From NCBI GenBank assembly GCA_002946415.1, contig NJPS01000079.1, forward strand, positions 620,001 through 684,000: DNA of 64,000 bases. The letters are read 5' to 3'. The position numbers and the translations under genes were made by a program. Source of the DNA: Rutstroemia sp. NJR-2017a BVV2. Lineage: Eukaryota; Ascomycota; Leotiomycetes; Helotiales; Rutstroemiaceae. Below the pieces are notes generated by a model. The model was not told the origin of the DNA. It did no database searches and saw only the letters and a program-made list of their open reading frames with translations. Shown piece by piece: positions 12,101-21,857 of this stretch (positions are counted from its first letter, which is position 1; each line of letters opens with the position of its first letter).

Positions 12101-12308
12101 GTGTCACTCTCCTTCTCTTCTGCAAGGGCGCAGGACGTGGTTGCGACGCGGAGGCATTCCATTCTTGTGCTTCAAGGTCAGGGGATGAGCGAGGAGGACT
12201 GGTTGGCGCATCTTGACTCTGACTCTGATTCTGGCTTTGGGTTTGGTTGTGATCTTGATCTTGACTTTGGGATGATTGTTGTTGATCGAACGAGGACGTG
12301 CCAGACAT
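9110..12308 (-). CDS. Zn(II)2Cys6 fungal transcription factor with fungal-specific middle homology region
   Basis: A nuclear DNA-binding regulator with unknown target genes. Exons are 12020-12308, 11176-11956, 10438-11055, 9946-10399 and 9110-9895: 2,928 nt, 975 residues, all phases consistent. A Gln/Ser-rich N terminus (residues 8-33) precedes the binuclear zinc cluster with Cys72, 75, 82, 88, 91 and 98 (CX2CX6CX5CX2CX6C); the last Cys comes from exon 2. A linker and a heptad-type helix ([17 protein letters not shown]) suggest dimerisation. The middle region (about 290-620) resembles the Fungal_trans domain, including [10 protein letters not shown] and [20 protein letters not shown]. The C terminus has a short basic KKKR and a Met/Pro/Gln-rich, activation-like tail. 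It looks closest to xylanolytic or sugar-metabolism type regulators, but I cannot name an orthologue. A TTG-led in-frame extension upstream of 12308 was not used. Confidence 0.9.
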
Positions 12309-15300
12309 CTTCGGTATAATTACAAAATTGTACAGAAAGAGACTGCTCGCATCTCTGGAATTGGGATCTGGAGAAAAATAACGGATCAATTGCGGTTCGT
12401 ATTCTGGAGGTTTTATGGATTGGGATGGTGGAGTTCAAGTGCAAGCATTATTCCATACCAGCTAGGAGTCTAGGACGTAGTTGCTTGGGCGTTCCCCTCT
12501 TATTCTTCTTTTAGTATTGACGTTGACGCCCTCGGACTTAACTTCGGATACTTGACTGGAGAATTACCTAGGGACGTTTGAGGCTAGCTTTTTGGGGTCG
12601 ATGCAATGACTTAAAAGGGACAATCAAATGTATTTTTTTTCTTTTTTTTCTTTTTCAACAAGCTTTGGATGATAGTGAGGGTCAATGAGTGAGTTGTGAA
12701 GAAAGAAAGACAATCGGAGAAAGAGACAAACAAGAGAAATAGAAATAGTTCAGTTCAAGAAGGACAATTATTAATATTAATGAAGTCTCTCTCCCAAGAT
12801 GGACTGTTAACCTTTTCGCGCAATCGAACCCCTTCCAGTTGCGCCCACCTACGAAGGTAGACAGTCAATAATTCATTGAAATAATTGGGTCCGTCCACCG
12901 CTCAAGGTTGTTGAACGGATTCCTCTACTGCACACTGGCATACGAGCAGCCGACCGAGCCTACCTACCACCTACCACCTACCACCTCCCACCTCCCAAGC
13001 AGTCGCGGTCTGCTTTCAGGTGCAGATGCAGTCGGAAAAGAAGGCTGCCTTGCCATATTCCCTTCGCTCTCTCCAGAGCTGACAGGCTGGAGAAGGTCTG
13101 AGGAAGTCTTGTGCATTTGAAATAAGAATAGATCGGCAGCGATGTCGCATAAAAGAGGAAATGGTGCAAAGTGAAAACTGTGGGTTTGTGGATCATTCTC
13201 TTCTAGAAAACTAATGCCAAGCCACTTACGACCAGTTGATAAGGGTCGGATATGCAAGTGAGAGAGGCAAGAGAGGCACGAGAGGCAAGTTTATGTCAGC
13301 AAAAAGCGATATCTCCGTTGCGGGCGTACTTGTATTGGCCGTATTGGACGTCTGACTGCCATGATAATTAAGAAGCAGAAGTCAAGGAGAGGAGAATGGA
13401 AAGGCGCACGGTTGGTTACCTTGGCTTTATGATGTCCGTGAACGCGCGAGAGAGCAAGAAATTCGAAAGGGCGGACCACGACTATCAATCGCACATTTAC
13501 AGAGGACTTGTACATACAGAGTAAAGCAACCTTAGATCCAATGTCTTGAAAGTTGTCTTTCGCGCAGACTCACCATGTCGCAAAGGATACCCACGGTCTT
13601 TAGTTCCGGCCCGGCTTGGGAGGCTTGGGAGGGCTGAGGGTTACATTAGTCAGTTCTTGGCAAGGCGTTGAGCGGTTCTGACTAGCAAAAGCAGATACGC
13701 GGGAGTTTTGGTCTCAAGTCTCCAGTCTCAAGTGGACGGGCTCCAGCGAAGAGAAATGCCAGACAGTCCGAAAACGACTTAGCAAGTTAGCAAAGATAGG
13801 GCCCCTGGATCTTGGTTTCTTCTTGGCCACTTGGAGTTATCCAACTTTTTTCCGGTACCAAGACCCAAGACATGCTCTTCTACCTGATTTCTCCGCCGCC
13901 CATTGCAGATTTTCTGTGTCTGTTTGCATTTCTCTCTGTCCCCCTTCCCCCGTTTCCCCTTCTGTTGGGTTGCGTCTTATTCTCTACGAGGCTGCACGAG
14001 ATCGATATCGCTCCTATTATCGGAACTACGCGAATGCTAAGTATGTAGACTCGACAGGCGCAGCAGGATCGTAGTTCTGTAGGCTGTAGCCCGTGCTTGG
14101 TGAAGTATGACTTGCATTGCCTTTCCCTCCCGAGGTCATTGATTATTCAGTCATCCCGTTGTGAGCATTGGCGCCCAATCGCCCCTCGACCATGCCTCGC
14201 CTGGGGAGTCCTTATCGCCGTAATCAACCGATATCCAGGACCGCTTAGAATCATCAACGCCCAACGGTCGAGACACCCGCATAGCTTCAGTCCAGCCCAG
14301 CAAAAGATCTGTGACTTACTTAGAGCACCACGAGCACCACGAGCACCCAACTTACCTTACAGACCAGCTATCTCGCGCTCCACGGCGCCCCCACGGAGAA
14401 TTCGAGGCCACAATCATCGCCAAGGGGTCTGCCGTCTACGAATACCCCCGATGCGACCCTACCAACTCAGTACAGAGTAGTTTCCCGCCAAAATCTCGGC
14501 TCTAGGATCAGCGGAGGGGCATGGGCAAGGGCACCAACCTTTACGATGGAGGGGCTGCATGACTTTATGACTTTATCCAGAGAATTAAAAGATGGCTGAC
14601 GTCGTCATACATACGCTTTTTTCTAATCCGGACTGCACCGGACGGTTACGTCTCATTGGCTTCGTTACCATTTTCATGACCATATGGGAAAACAAGACGG
14701 GAGTCGCGAGACCCTTAACAGCCACGGATAATGGATGGTGGATGGTGGATGGTGGATGACTGAATGACTGAATGATCTGATTTCTCCCGTGTGTTTTCTC
14801 ATTCGCCCGTCCTGAATCCAGACCATTGTTCTTCTTACACATCTCTATGACATTCTCAATTACCATGTGTAATTCGTTACCTAACTGGTACGTGGTGACT
14901 GCCAAGCCTGCTGCCAGATCTGATCTTGCTTGCTACGTTCTTGAACATGACCTACCACTGTAGAGAATTCACTACATACATTCCGCTACGTTGGTAGTTT
15001 GCGGATCGTTGAATAATAGCTTGATATTTAAACTTCAAATTTTTCATGCTCTGTGAATTTTTTCTTCCAAGCTTCTAAACTTTTTTCAGACTTTAGTAGC
15101 AGTTTTTGCATCCTTTTTACCTTTTTCCAATCGTCTAATTGTTGGACCTGAAGATCCAGATCGTGCCTGCCTTTGTTTGCCCTGGAAACGAGCAAATAAA
15201 GAGGGAAATTCCCGACGAAAAAACCTCAAAGCTTTACTTGAAAGATAGATTGCTTGGTAGAAGTTCGGTATTCTCGACTCGATCGATATATTCAGAAGGA

Positions 15301-15350
15301 AAAGACTACTACAATCACCCAACTGATTGATAGATACGACACGCGACAAC
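12309..15350. other. 3.0-kb divergent intergenic region, transcription factor / sulfotransferase-like gene
   Basis: No gene recognised. The region is long for a divergent promoter, which is common around fungal regulators. It contains a T-rich tract (12631-12655), CCTACCA-type iterations (12958-13000), a GGATGGT triplication (14730-14758) and scattered short reading frames lacking family similarity or splice coherence. Long 5' UTRs or unannotated ncRNA are possible but cannot be shown. Confidence 0.4.
12958..13000. repeat. Short tandem repeat, CTACCAC-type heptamer
   Basis: Four to five imperfect copies of a seven-base CTACCAC unit decaying to CTCCCAC, in the long spacer upstream of the Zn2Cys6 gene. 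No function is evident. Confidence 0.7.
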
Positions 15351-16962
15351 ATGGCTTCCATGAAACCAATCTTCTGTTGCACCCACCCAAGAGCTTGCTC
15401 TACTGCATTCGAACGAGTAAGTACCAGCATGTACTACCATGTACCACCACGGAATGCCCTGCAATCAAACTCTAATACCGTTGTAGGTCTTTATGACTCG
15501 CGATGACATCCTCTCATGTGTTCACGAACCATTTGGAGATGCATTTTATTTTGGTCCAGAAAGACTTAGCCCCAGATATGAGAATGATGAGGCCGCTCGT
15601 CAAGCAAGCGGTTTTGCGGATAGTACATTCAAGGACATCTTCGAGAGAATTGAAAGAGAAGGCAAAGAGGTTAGATTCGGATCTGCTTTTCTCTATTTTT
15701 CCCCTTCTTCAAGCGGATCTGCATTGTTACTGCCCCCCCCCCCCCCCCCCCCATTGAAGCTCTCGAAGCCGTGTTTTGAATGACCAGGACAAGTGTCTAG
15801 GTCAGCCAACCTATGGATAATGCCAGGATATATTATTGATCACCTTCGGCTCGTACTCACTTTGTTCATCTTTTCGGTACGCTGTACGTCAAAATGATGA
15901 AATATTACCGAGTTTTCCTTTTCTTCCATAGCTATCAAAACCCGCCCCACCAGACGCCACTCACCACACACGTCAATTCTGTAGACTAGCAACTCATGCG
16001 AAGCAGGGAAAACGTCTTTTCATAAAAGATATCACTCACTATCTTGTTCCACCCGAGGGAAAGCCAGCAGCAATTGCCCCTTCCCTCGGAGGCAGGAGTG
16101 TCAAGAAAGGCGTAGGAACAAATGGAGAAACCAACGGAGCAAAAACGAATGGGGTGACCAATGGCGAAACCAACGGTCATACCACCAACGGCAACAAGGC
16201 TCCCTACCCCTACGGCACCGAAGCCGAACCTGGCAATCCAACAGTCGTCCCCGCCGAGATCCTCAAACAATTCCACTTCACCTTCCTCATCCGCCACCCC
16301 CGAAACAGCATCCCATCCTACTTCCGCTGCACCGTCCCACCCCTCGACTCCGTCACCGGATTCTACAACTTCATGCCCGCCGAAGCCGGCTACGACGAGC
16401 TGCGCCGCGTGTTCGATTTCCTCCGCGAGCAGAAACAGGTCGGTCCAGCCATCGCGGGCCAATACGATGGTCCATTGAAAGACGGAGAAGTCTCCATCAC
16501 CATTATCGACGCAGATGATCTTCTCGACGATCCAGAAGGCATCATCAAAGCCTATTGCAAGGAAACAGGCATTGATTACCGTCCGGAGATGCTCGTTTGG
16601 GACACTGAGGAACATCACCAGAGGGCTCGGGAGGCGTTTGAGAAGTGGAGGGGTTTCCATGATGATGCGATTAATAGCACGAGTTTGAAGCCGAGAAGTG
16701 CGGAACATGTAAGTTGTTTTATTTTTGCTCTTCCTCCTTTCTTCATCTCGGATCTTATTCCATACACACGGAGGGAGGTGCAATTCAGCGGACAATAAAG
16801 CTAATTCAGAAGTCTAAGAAAAAGAAGGAGAAGTCGGTGGAGCAGGAGGATAAGGAGTGGAGGGAGAAGTACGGGGAGGAGGCGCAGAAGGTTATTCGTG
16901 AGACGGTTAATGCGAATGTTAAGGATTATGAGTATTTGAAGAGTTTTGCTGTTAAGGTTTAA
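15351..16962 (+). CDS. P-loop sulfotransferase-like protein
   Basis: Exons 15351-15416, 15487-15669, 16007-16708 and 16810-16962 give 1,104 nt, 367 residues. The N terminus CCTHPRACSTAFERVF (9-24) has the layout of a sulfotransferase 5'-phosphosulfate-binding loop (basic/Ser-Thr turn after a beta strand), and LIRHPRNSIPSYFR resembles the second PAPS-contacting block (R.P...S). Fungal homologues are annotated as sulfotransferase-family or branched-chain-aminotransferase-like P-loop proteins; no substrate can be deduced. Residues about 121-145 form a low-complexity [ETVKH]TNG repeat insert that looks expandable. The C terminus is a Lys/Glu-rich helix. Intron 2 (15670-16006, 337 bp) has a weak GTTAGA donor and a run of 20 C, so this junction is the least certain, although GKE|GKRLFIKD is frame-consistent. 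Exons 1 and 4 rest on clear splice sites. Confidence 0.78.
15733..15752 (+). repeat. Poly-C homopolymer (20 C) inside intron 2 of the sulfotransferase-like gene
   Basis: Twenty consecutive C residues follow TTACTG and precede ATTGAAG within the proposed intron. Length is probably polymorphic and prone to sequencing error; the coding frame is unaffected if the intron call is right. Confidence 0.9.
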
Positions 16963-17563
16963 GATGGGAGGAAATTCATGGTTGGAGGGGGGGATGATTT
17001 GTGTAGGCGAGAGAAGGGGAAAGGAGGGGCAGGGGAAAATATACCGCGAGGATATGGATGGAAATGGATTAGGAAAACTGGGATAGGCAACAATGGGATA
17101 GGTAACAAATAAGATTGAAGGGATAGGTAACAATGGAATTGAAGGATGGAGGGAGGATCTGTTTTGTTGATTATTACTTTTGTTTGTGTTTATGCTGACA
17201 ATGCCGAATTGATCGATCGTATCCTATGTTGATGTGCATGCTGCATAACTTTTCCTGATCAGTTGTGATTTGATAGAGAGATAGACTGATGTACATGAAT
17301 GATATTCCTTTTTTTCTCTCTTCCCAAGTCTGATGGTACAGCTGGCATCTTCATAAACGTACATACATGCATGCATACAATCATCGAGGAGTAGAAGACG
17401 AAGAAAAGCTTTTCATTTCTTTCCCACTCTCTCTCTCTCTGCCACACATCTATACTTCTCCCATCCCTACCTCTTTCCTTTCCACCCTCCCCACACTCCC
17501 CCCCACCCTAGGCCCCAACACCCCGCCTTCCCTTCCATCTAGATGATATTCACATCTTCCACT
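16963..17563. other. Convergent intergenic region, sulfotransferase-like / mL67 3' ends
   Basis: A 601-bp spacer with ataggtaacaa-type imperfect repeats (17081-17135) and CT-rich sequence at 17405-17560. It fits two 3' UTRs. I see no gene. Confidence 0.45.
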
Positions 17564-18965
17564 TTAGCTCTCCATCCTCGCCCGTCTCCTCTCCGCCTTC
17601 CCGCCACTAGGATACACCTGCTGCGTTCCCCTCAACGACTCCATAAGCGCAACATGGCGCGCATGGCGCTCTGCTTTGGCGCTGAGAACGGGGACCGGAG
17701 GGGCGACCGGGACTTCTGCTGCACTCTCCTCCTTCTTCTCCGCAGCAGGCTTCTTCTTCTTGGGGGCTTCGTACGCGGCTCGGTTGGCGTTTTTGCCGCG
17801 GTTGGGATATACTTGCTGGGTGCCTTTGAGGGAGGCCATCAGCGCGAGGTGTGCGGCGTGGCGCTCGGCTTTGGTGGGTTTGGGGGTGGGGGTGGGTTCG
17901 TCGACGGGGGCAGGCGCGGGGGCGGGGGTGGAAGCGGGATCAGAAGGCGCAGGGGCGGAGTCATGCTTCCATTTTCCGCGCGGTTCGTAGGATTGGTGGG
18001 TTCCCTTTAATCGTTCCATCAACGCAAGATGCTGGATGCGTTTTTCTCTTTTCCGCTCCTCGGGTGTCTTGCCATCTGTTTCCCATTGCCATTCCTTCGC
18101 AGCGTTCTCTTCAACCGCGGGCTCTTTTTGTTCGGCAGGTTGTTGCTGTTCTTGTTGTTTCTGTTCTTCCACAGCAGCAAGGGCCGCTTGGGTTTCCCCT
18201 TCTGCGTGCTTCGCGATCATGCGATCATATGGTCGTTTCTTCTCTGGCTCGCGGTTGTTCTCCCGCCATTCCCATACATCGTGTACGACTGCCTCTGACC
18301 ACTTCTCCGCCCACTCCGCATCATTTAGATCCCTCCATTTGACTTCGACGTTCTTGCCCTCGCCGATGCCCTTTAGTCCGATCTTCTCGTTTCCTTCTCG
18401 GATGCTTTCTAATACCGCAGCTATATCCGCGACGCTGTTCGCTTTCTGGTCGTTCAGTTTGCGGCCGCGCAGAATCCGGTTCAAGGGCTTCCCGTCTTTG
18501 TCTTGGAACACGGGTGATGAGGGGTCCCAGGATAGCTCGTGCAGTTTGCGGTATTCGCGCAGCTTTTGGTAGGCGGTGAGGCCGGCGGCGGAGGTTCCGG
18601 GTGGGAAGGTTATGAGTGCCAGCGGGCTCCAGTGGTCTTTGCGGAGGGCGGCTGGGACGGTCTTTTTGCCGTTGTAGGGGAGTTGTGCGAGAGAGGCGTT
18701 ATTCTGGTTGGGCGTTAGTGTGGGTTTTGGTTTGAAAATTCCAGAGAGTCTGCGGTAGGCTAATTGGAGCGGATTGTACCTTCAATGACTTGGTGAGCGA
18801 GTAGACTACTTGGTTCGTTTGCAAGTGGTTGTAAACATATATTTGCTCGCCATGTTCTGGTCGACCGCTCTTGTTGGCGGCGACGCTCGATGCATATCGT
18901 ACTCCTCGCGCGGTGGAGCCGTTCATGCAGTTTCGCGCTGCATCGGAGAAGGAACGGACACTCAT
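17564..18965 (-). CDS. MHR1: Mitochondrial large-subunit ribosomal protein mL67 / Mhr1-like recombination protein
   Basis: Exons 18780-18965 and 17564-18703 encode 441 residues; the 76-bp intron has a GTACAA donor and an ACCAG acceptor. The family (PF12829, Mhr1) is a mitoribosomal large-subunit protein, and in yeast it also promotes mitochondrial DNA homologous pairing. The ATG at 18965 gives a basic, Ser-rich presequence-like start (MSVRSFSDAARN). The block EQIYVYNHLQTNQVVYSLTK and the downstream Tyr/Arg-rich segment (KDHWSPLALITFP) match the family core. The C-terminal half, from about residue 240, is Lys/Glu/Pro-Ala rich and contains three copies of a 20-residue motif (LALMxxLKGTxQxYxxRGK) near 286-305, 347-366 and 410-429. 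That repeat tail is longer than in yeast Mhr1. Confidence 0.85.
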
Positions 18966-20633
18966 TTTGGTGGGATTGAGTGGTCGAGGGGGAAATGTAG
19001 CTCGGGATATTCTCACATTTCGATATCTTCAAACCGATATCCAAAAAAGTCATAGCGTCTTTTTTTCTGGACCTTAGCTGCACGTGCCGTGGAGGGGATA
19101 GTTGATTACGTAATCTTAGCTCTTGATGCTGGCGATACAAGCTTCCCAGTCAAACCAAGTTCAGATGCTAAGTGAAGATGGCACGCGGAGCGAAGGATCT
19201 ACTGCTCTGGCTCCGAAAGAATCTAAGAACTAAAGAATAAAGTCGTTGTTTGGACACACTTTTTGGTGGCAGCTCGACACCTGTAATAGGGCGTGTCAGA
19301 CCCCACGTCGTTCGATTTCTAAGGTGGAATCCAGAGGCAGAAAAGCTCGGGAATCTTGAGATTGTGCGAGTCTTGAGAGTGTAAAGACTTACTCAAGGAT
19401 TTCTACAAGTAGACCGGCCACACTTCATCTTTCTTTCTGCTTGAATCCAGTGGGTTCCCCTTTCTGCCGGGACATCTTCGAGGAGCCTGGGTTTGGGCAA
19501 GGCTAGAAGTTCACATCATCGGTGACCCTACCCCAGCATTCATATACGTTCGTTGTTACATCTACGTTGCACATACTACAAATAAAATGCAATACTACAG
19601 CTATAGAGCATCGTGGAGTGTACAGCATGCAAATAGTTAAGGAGCGCTTGGTGTTTGGCACTTTGTGGTTGAATACTGAGGGTCCGATCATGTCTACTGA
19701 TTCTGAAGCTCGCTCAATCAAATATCTTGCATTCAGGTTGGATAATATAAGGAGATATCTGGATCACACTTGCGTAGCTAGGTTAGAGGATTGTCTGCTA
19801 GAGTAACAAAGTTCTCCACTGTGAGCTTAGATTAACATGTCTTTTCTAACGCGCCATTGACCTTCTTCCATTCTCCTTTATAGCTAACGGGTTCGTTATT
19901 CTAGATAGTCTAGTTAGACGAGCGCCAGACACATCAAGTGATACATCTATAACCGTCGCGCTCCTAATACTGATATCAAAATAGATTATGCAGAGCGGGC
20001 GTGCATGTCCATGCCCCATTCAGCATGATCAGCAGGGTGTTAAGTCACTATGCTTTACGCAACTGGTTCGCACGATGTTGAAAATTACAGCATCCTCGAT
20101 ATCTTCTTTGCAACTAGGCCTATGATGTCACAAAAACTCACATAGAAAACTGTTGTAGTCACTTGTGTCCTGATATCGTAAAGTCCACCATCACTGAACT
20201 ATATGATTCTTGAGGCGCCAGAGGGAATATCCTACTAAATAGGATACAGTCTTAAGAACCACAACAATCCACCTTGCTCTTATCCACAATTCCGATTTAA
20301 TTCGGTGTCATCAATCCAGAGACGACTGTAGGTAGATAAAGTGATGCTATCAGGAGATCCTCCTGCATCGGGGCCCTTAGGATCACTCCCGAGCGAGATA
20401 TTCCAATCCCCCACTGCAAGTCCCAAAGATCCACTGTACGAGTTTCTAAAAGAGAAGCTCTGGTTGGCAGTAATTGAACTATAGAGCAACACTCCCAACC
20501 GAGCTTCGCAGAGAGAAAGTCCGTACAGCGTGAGTTTAGGGCTTGCAGGGGGGGATGGGAAGATCTCGCTCGGGAGGTATCCTAAGGGCCCCGATGTATA
20601 AGTATATCCGGAAAGGATTCACCCACCTAGAAT
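18966..20633. other. 1.7-kb intergenic region upstream of mL67 with a foldback repeat
   Basis: No intact gene. The first part is the mL67 promoter. 19200-20280 looks like degenerate sequence with short reading frames only. A small stem (TATCCTA/TAGGATA) sits at 20226-20245. The large inverted repeat at 20366-20596 is annotated separately. Confidence 0.45.
20366..20596. repeat. Foldback element: ~105-bp imperfect inverted repeat with 20-bp loop
   Basis: Left arm 20366-20470 and right arm 20491-20596 are inverted copies. The outer 34 bases (20366-20399 against the complement of 20563-20596) differ at only two adjacent positions (CA/AC). The next roughly 30 bases match at about 80 percent, and the inner part at about 70 percent with small gaps. 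A transcript across it would form a long hairpin. It could be a MITE-like relic, an inverted duplication, or a precursor of milRNA/hairpin siRNA. No target-site duplication was recognised. It lies just downstream of the RNase III-domain gene. Confidence 0.85.
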
Positions 20634-21140
20634 CTAGCCCGTGCCAGTTGCAGCTGGTGCTGCCAAACCCAAAGAAGCCATCGCAGTGCGCACGGTCTCA
20701 ATATTTTTCCCAGAGTCTAGAAAGACGGCGGCGAGGATCGCCTCGATCGTGGCGGTTTTCGTCTTTGGCGATTGTTCGCCAACATGAGACAGATTGCCAT
20801 TGATGTAAAGTGCAATACCGGTATCGGTGCAAACTTCGGCCAAGTTCTGATTAGACACGATGCTGTCTGCTACATTACTGATGGTACCTAAGGAGCTCAA
20901 TTAAAAAGTAGCTCTTTCCACGGAATTGCACTGCTAACCTCGCGGAGCTCCGGTAGGGATAAGGTCCACCAGCAAGACCAACTTGAGGACTGCATCACCA
21001 AGCATAGCCATCGTCTTATTCCCGTCACGCCCTCCATAGGGGCTGCCTGCGGCATGCAGTGCACTCCATAAGAGCTCTGGGTCATCAAAGGCATATCCAA
21101 GAATTGCCTGGACGGCGGAGATTGAAATTTGTTGCGCCAT
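20634..21140 (-). CDS. Small RNase III-domain (RIBOc-like) protein, probably catalytically degenerate
   Basis: Exons 20939-21140 and 20634-20887 encode 151 residues; the 51-bp intron starts GTTAGC and ends CTTAG. The fold is recognisable from two RIBOc signatures: NKTMAMLGDAVLKL (41-54), which aligns with NERLEFLGDAVL, and TATIEAILAAVFLDSG (112-127). Of the four metal-binding acidic residues of active RNase III, only Asp49 and Glu116 remain; the other two positions read Ala45 and Ala113. There is no dsRNA-binding domain, helicase or PAZ, so it is neither Dicer nor a canonical RNase III. Fungal genomes carry several such small proteins of unknown role, and a binding or dimerisation role is inferred. 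An in-frame upstream ATG-led extension exists (to about 21287), but the CATTATG context at 21140 and the domain start favour the short form. It shares an upstream region with HSP104. Confidence 0.8.
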
Positions 21141-21857
21141 TATGTCGTTGCGGAACTGCGAAGTTGAGCTTGACGGTTCTGAAAGGTTGCAAATGTTGAG
21201 TAGGGAGAAGGTATGTAAGCTACTGATTGAGGTTTTGCTGTATGTAGCTAATATCGTGGTAATCAGGGAGAGACAGTAGTGGGGCAAGGCCTTTATAATG
21301 GGGAAAAGGGCTAAGCGAAAGCCTGAGCAACACTCAAGAGCCCAATCGAAAGTCTAAGCGAAAGCCTAAGCACAAGCCTCCATTTTCTGCTAGCCAGAAG
21401 GAGTTAGTGCTGCCTCCAAGGCCAAAAATCACTGCACTGGCGTGACTGGTAAGGCCATAAGGCGATAATCACAAGACTATCAGGCCACCAGAATTTCCTT
21501 GGTTGGGGTTGGGCTAGTGGGGTAGCGTGTGACGTTTTAAGGTTGCGGCGAAATTCTAGAATGTGCCAATACATGCTGGAAGGACGTAAGATCAATCGAG
21601 CAAGTTCCTGAATTTACTGGGCCATCATATGGGTCAACGAGAACTTGGTTATAAAAACATCGACTGTTTGACACATTCCTGAACCAAGTTTCTAATCATC
21701 AAGCAATACCAATACAAACGAATTCGATTCAAACTCTCGCTTTTTACAATAATCACTTGTACATATAATTTACACTCCGCAGTGTTTGATACAACTTTAT
21801 TCGAAATAAACAGACCAACACACACTTTAGATACGAGCTAAAAACAATACCGCAATC
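21141..21857. promoter_or_regulatory. Divergent promoter of the RNase III-domain gene and HSP104, with heat-shock elements
   Basis: A 717-bp divergent region. TTCNNGAA heat-shock half-site pairs occur at 21554-21561, 21605-21612 and 21676-21683. A TATAAAAA box at 21650-21657 lies 201 bp before the HSP104 ATG. A 19-base direct repeat (CTAAGCGAAAGCCTRAGCA) occurs at 21311-21329 and 21354-21372, differing at one base. Hsf1 control of HSP104 is well known in fungi; whether the RNase III-domain gene responds as well is open. Confidence 0.75.
21554..21683. promoter_or_regulatory. Cluster of three TTCNNGAA heat-shock elements
   Basis: TTCtaGAA at 21554, TTCctGAA at 21605 and TTCctGAA at 21676, all perfect inverted nTTCn modules. 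They are spaced 51 and 71 bp apart and lie 175-304 bp upstream of the HSP104 start. The first has an additional GAA one base out of register. Placement flanking the TATA box fits Hsf1 binding. Confidence 0.7.

Noticed and set aside
12815..12850. Possible tRNA T-arm on the minus strand (GGTTCGATTGC)
   Set aside because: The bases flanking the loop are not complementary, and no acceptor or D-arm was found.
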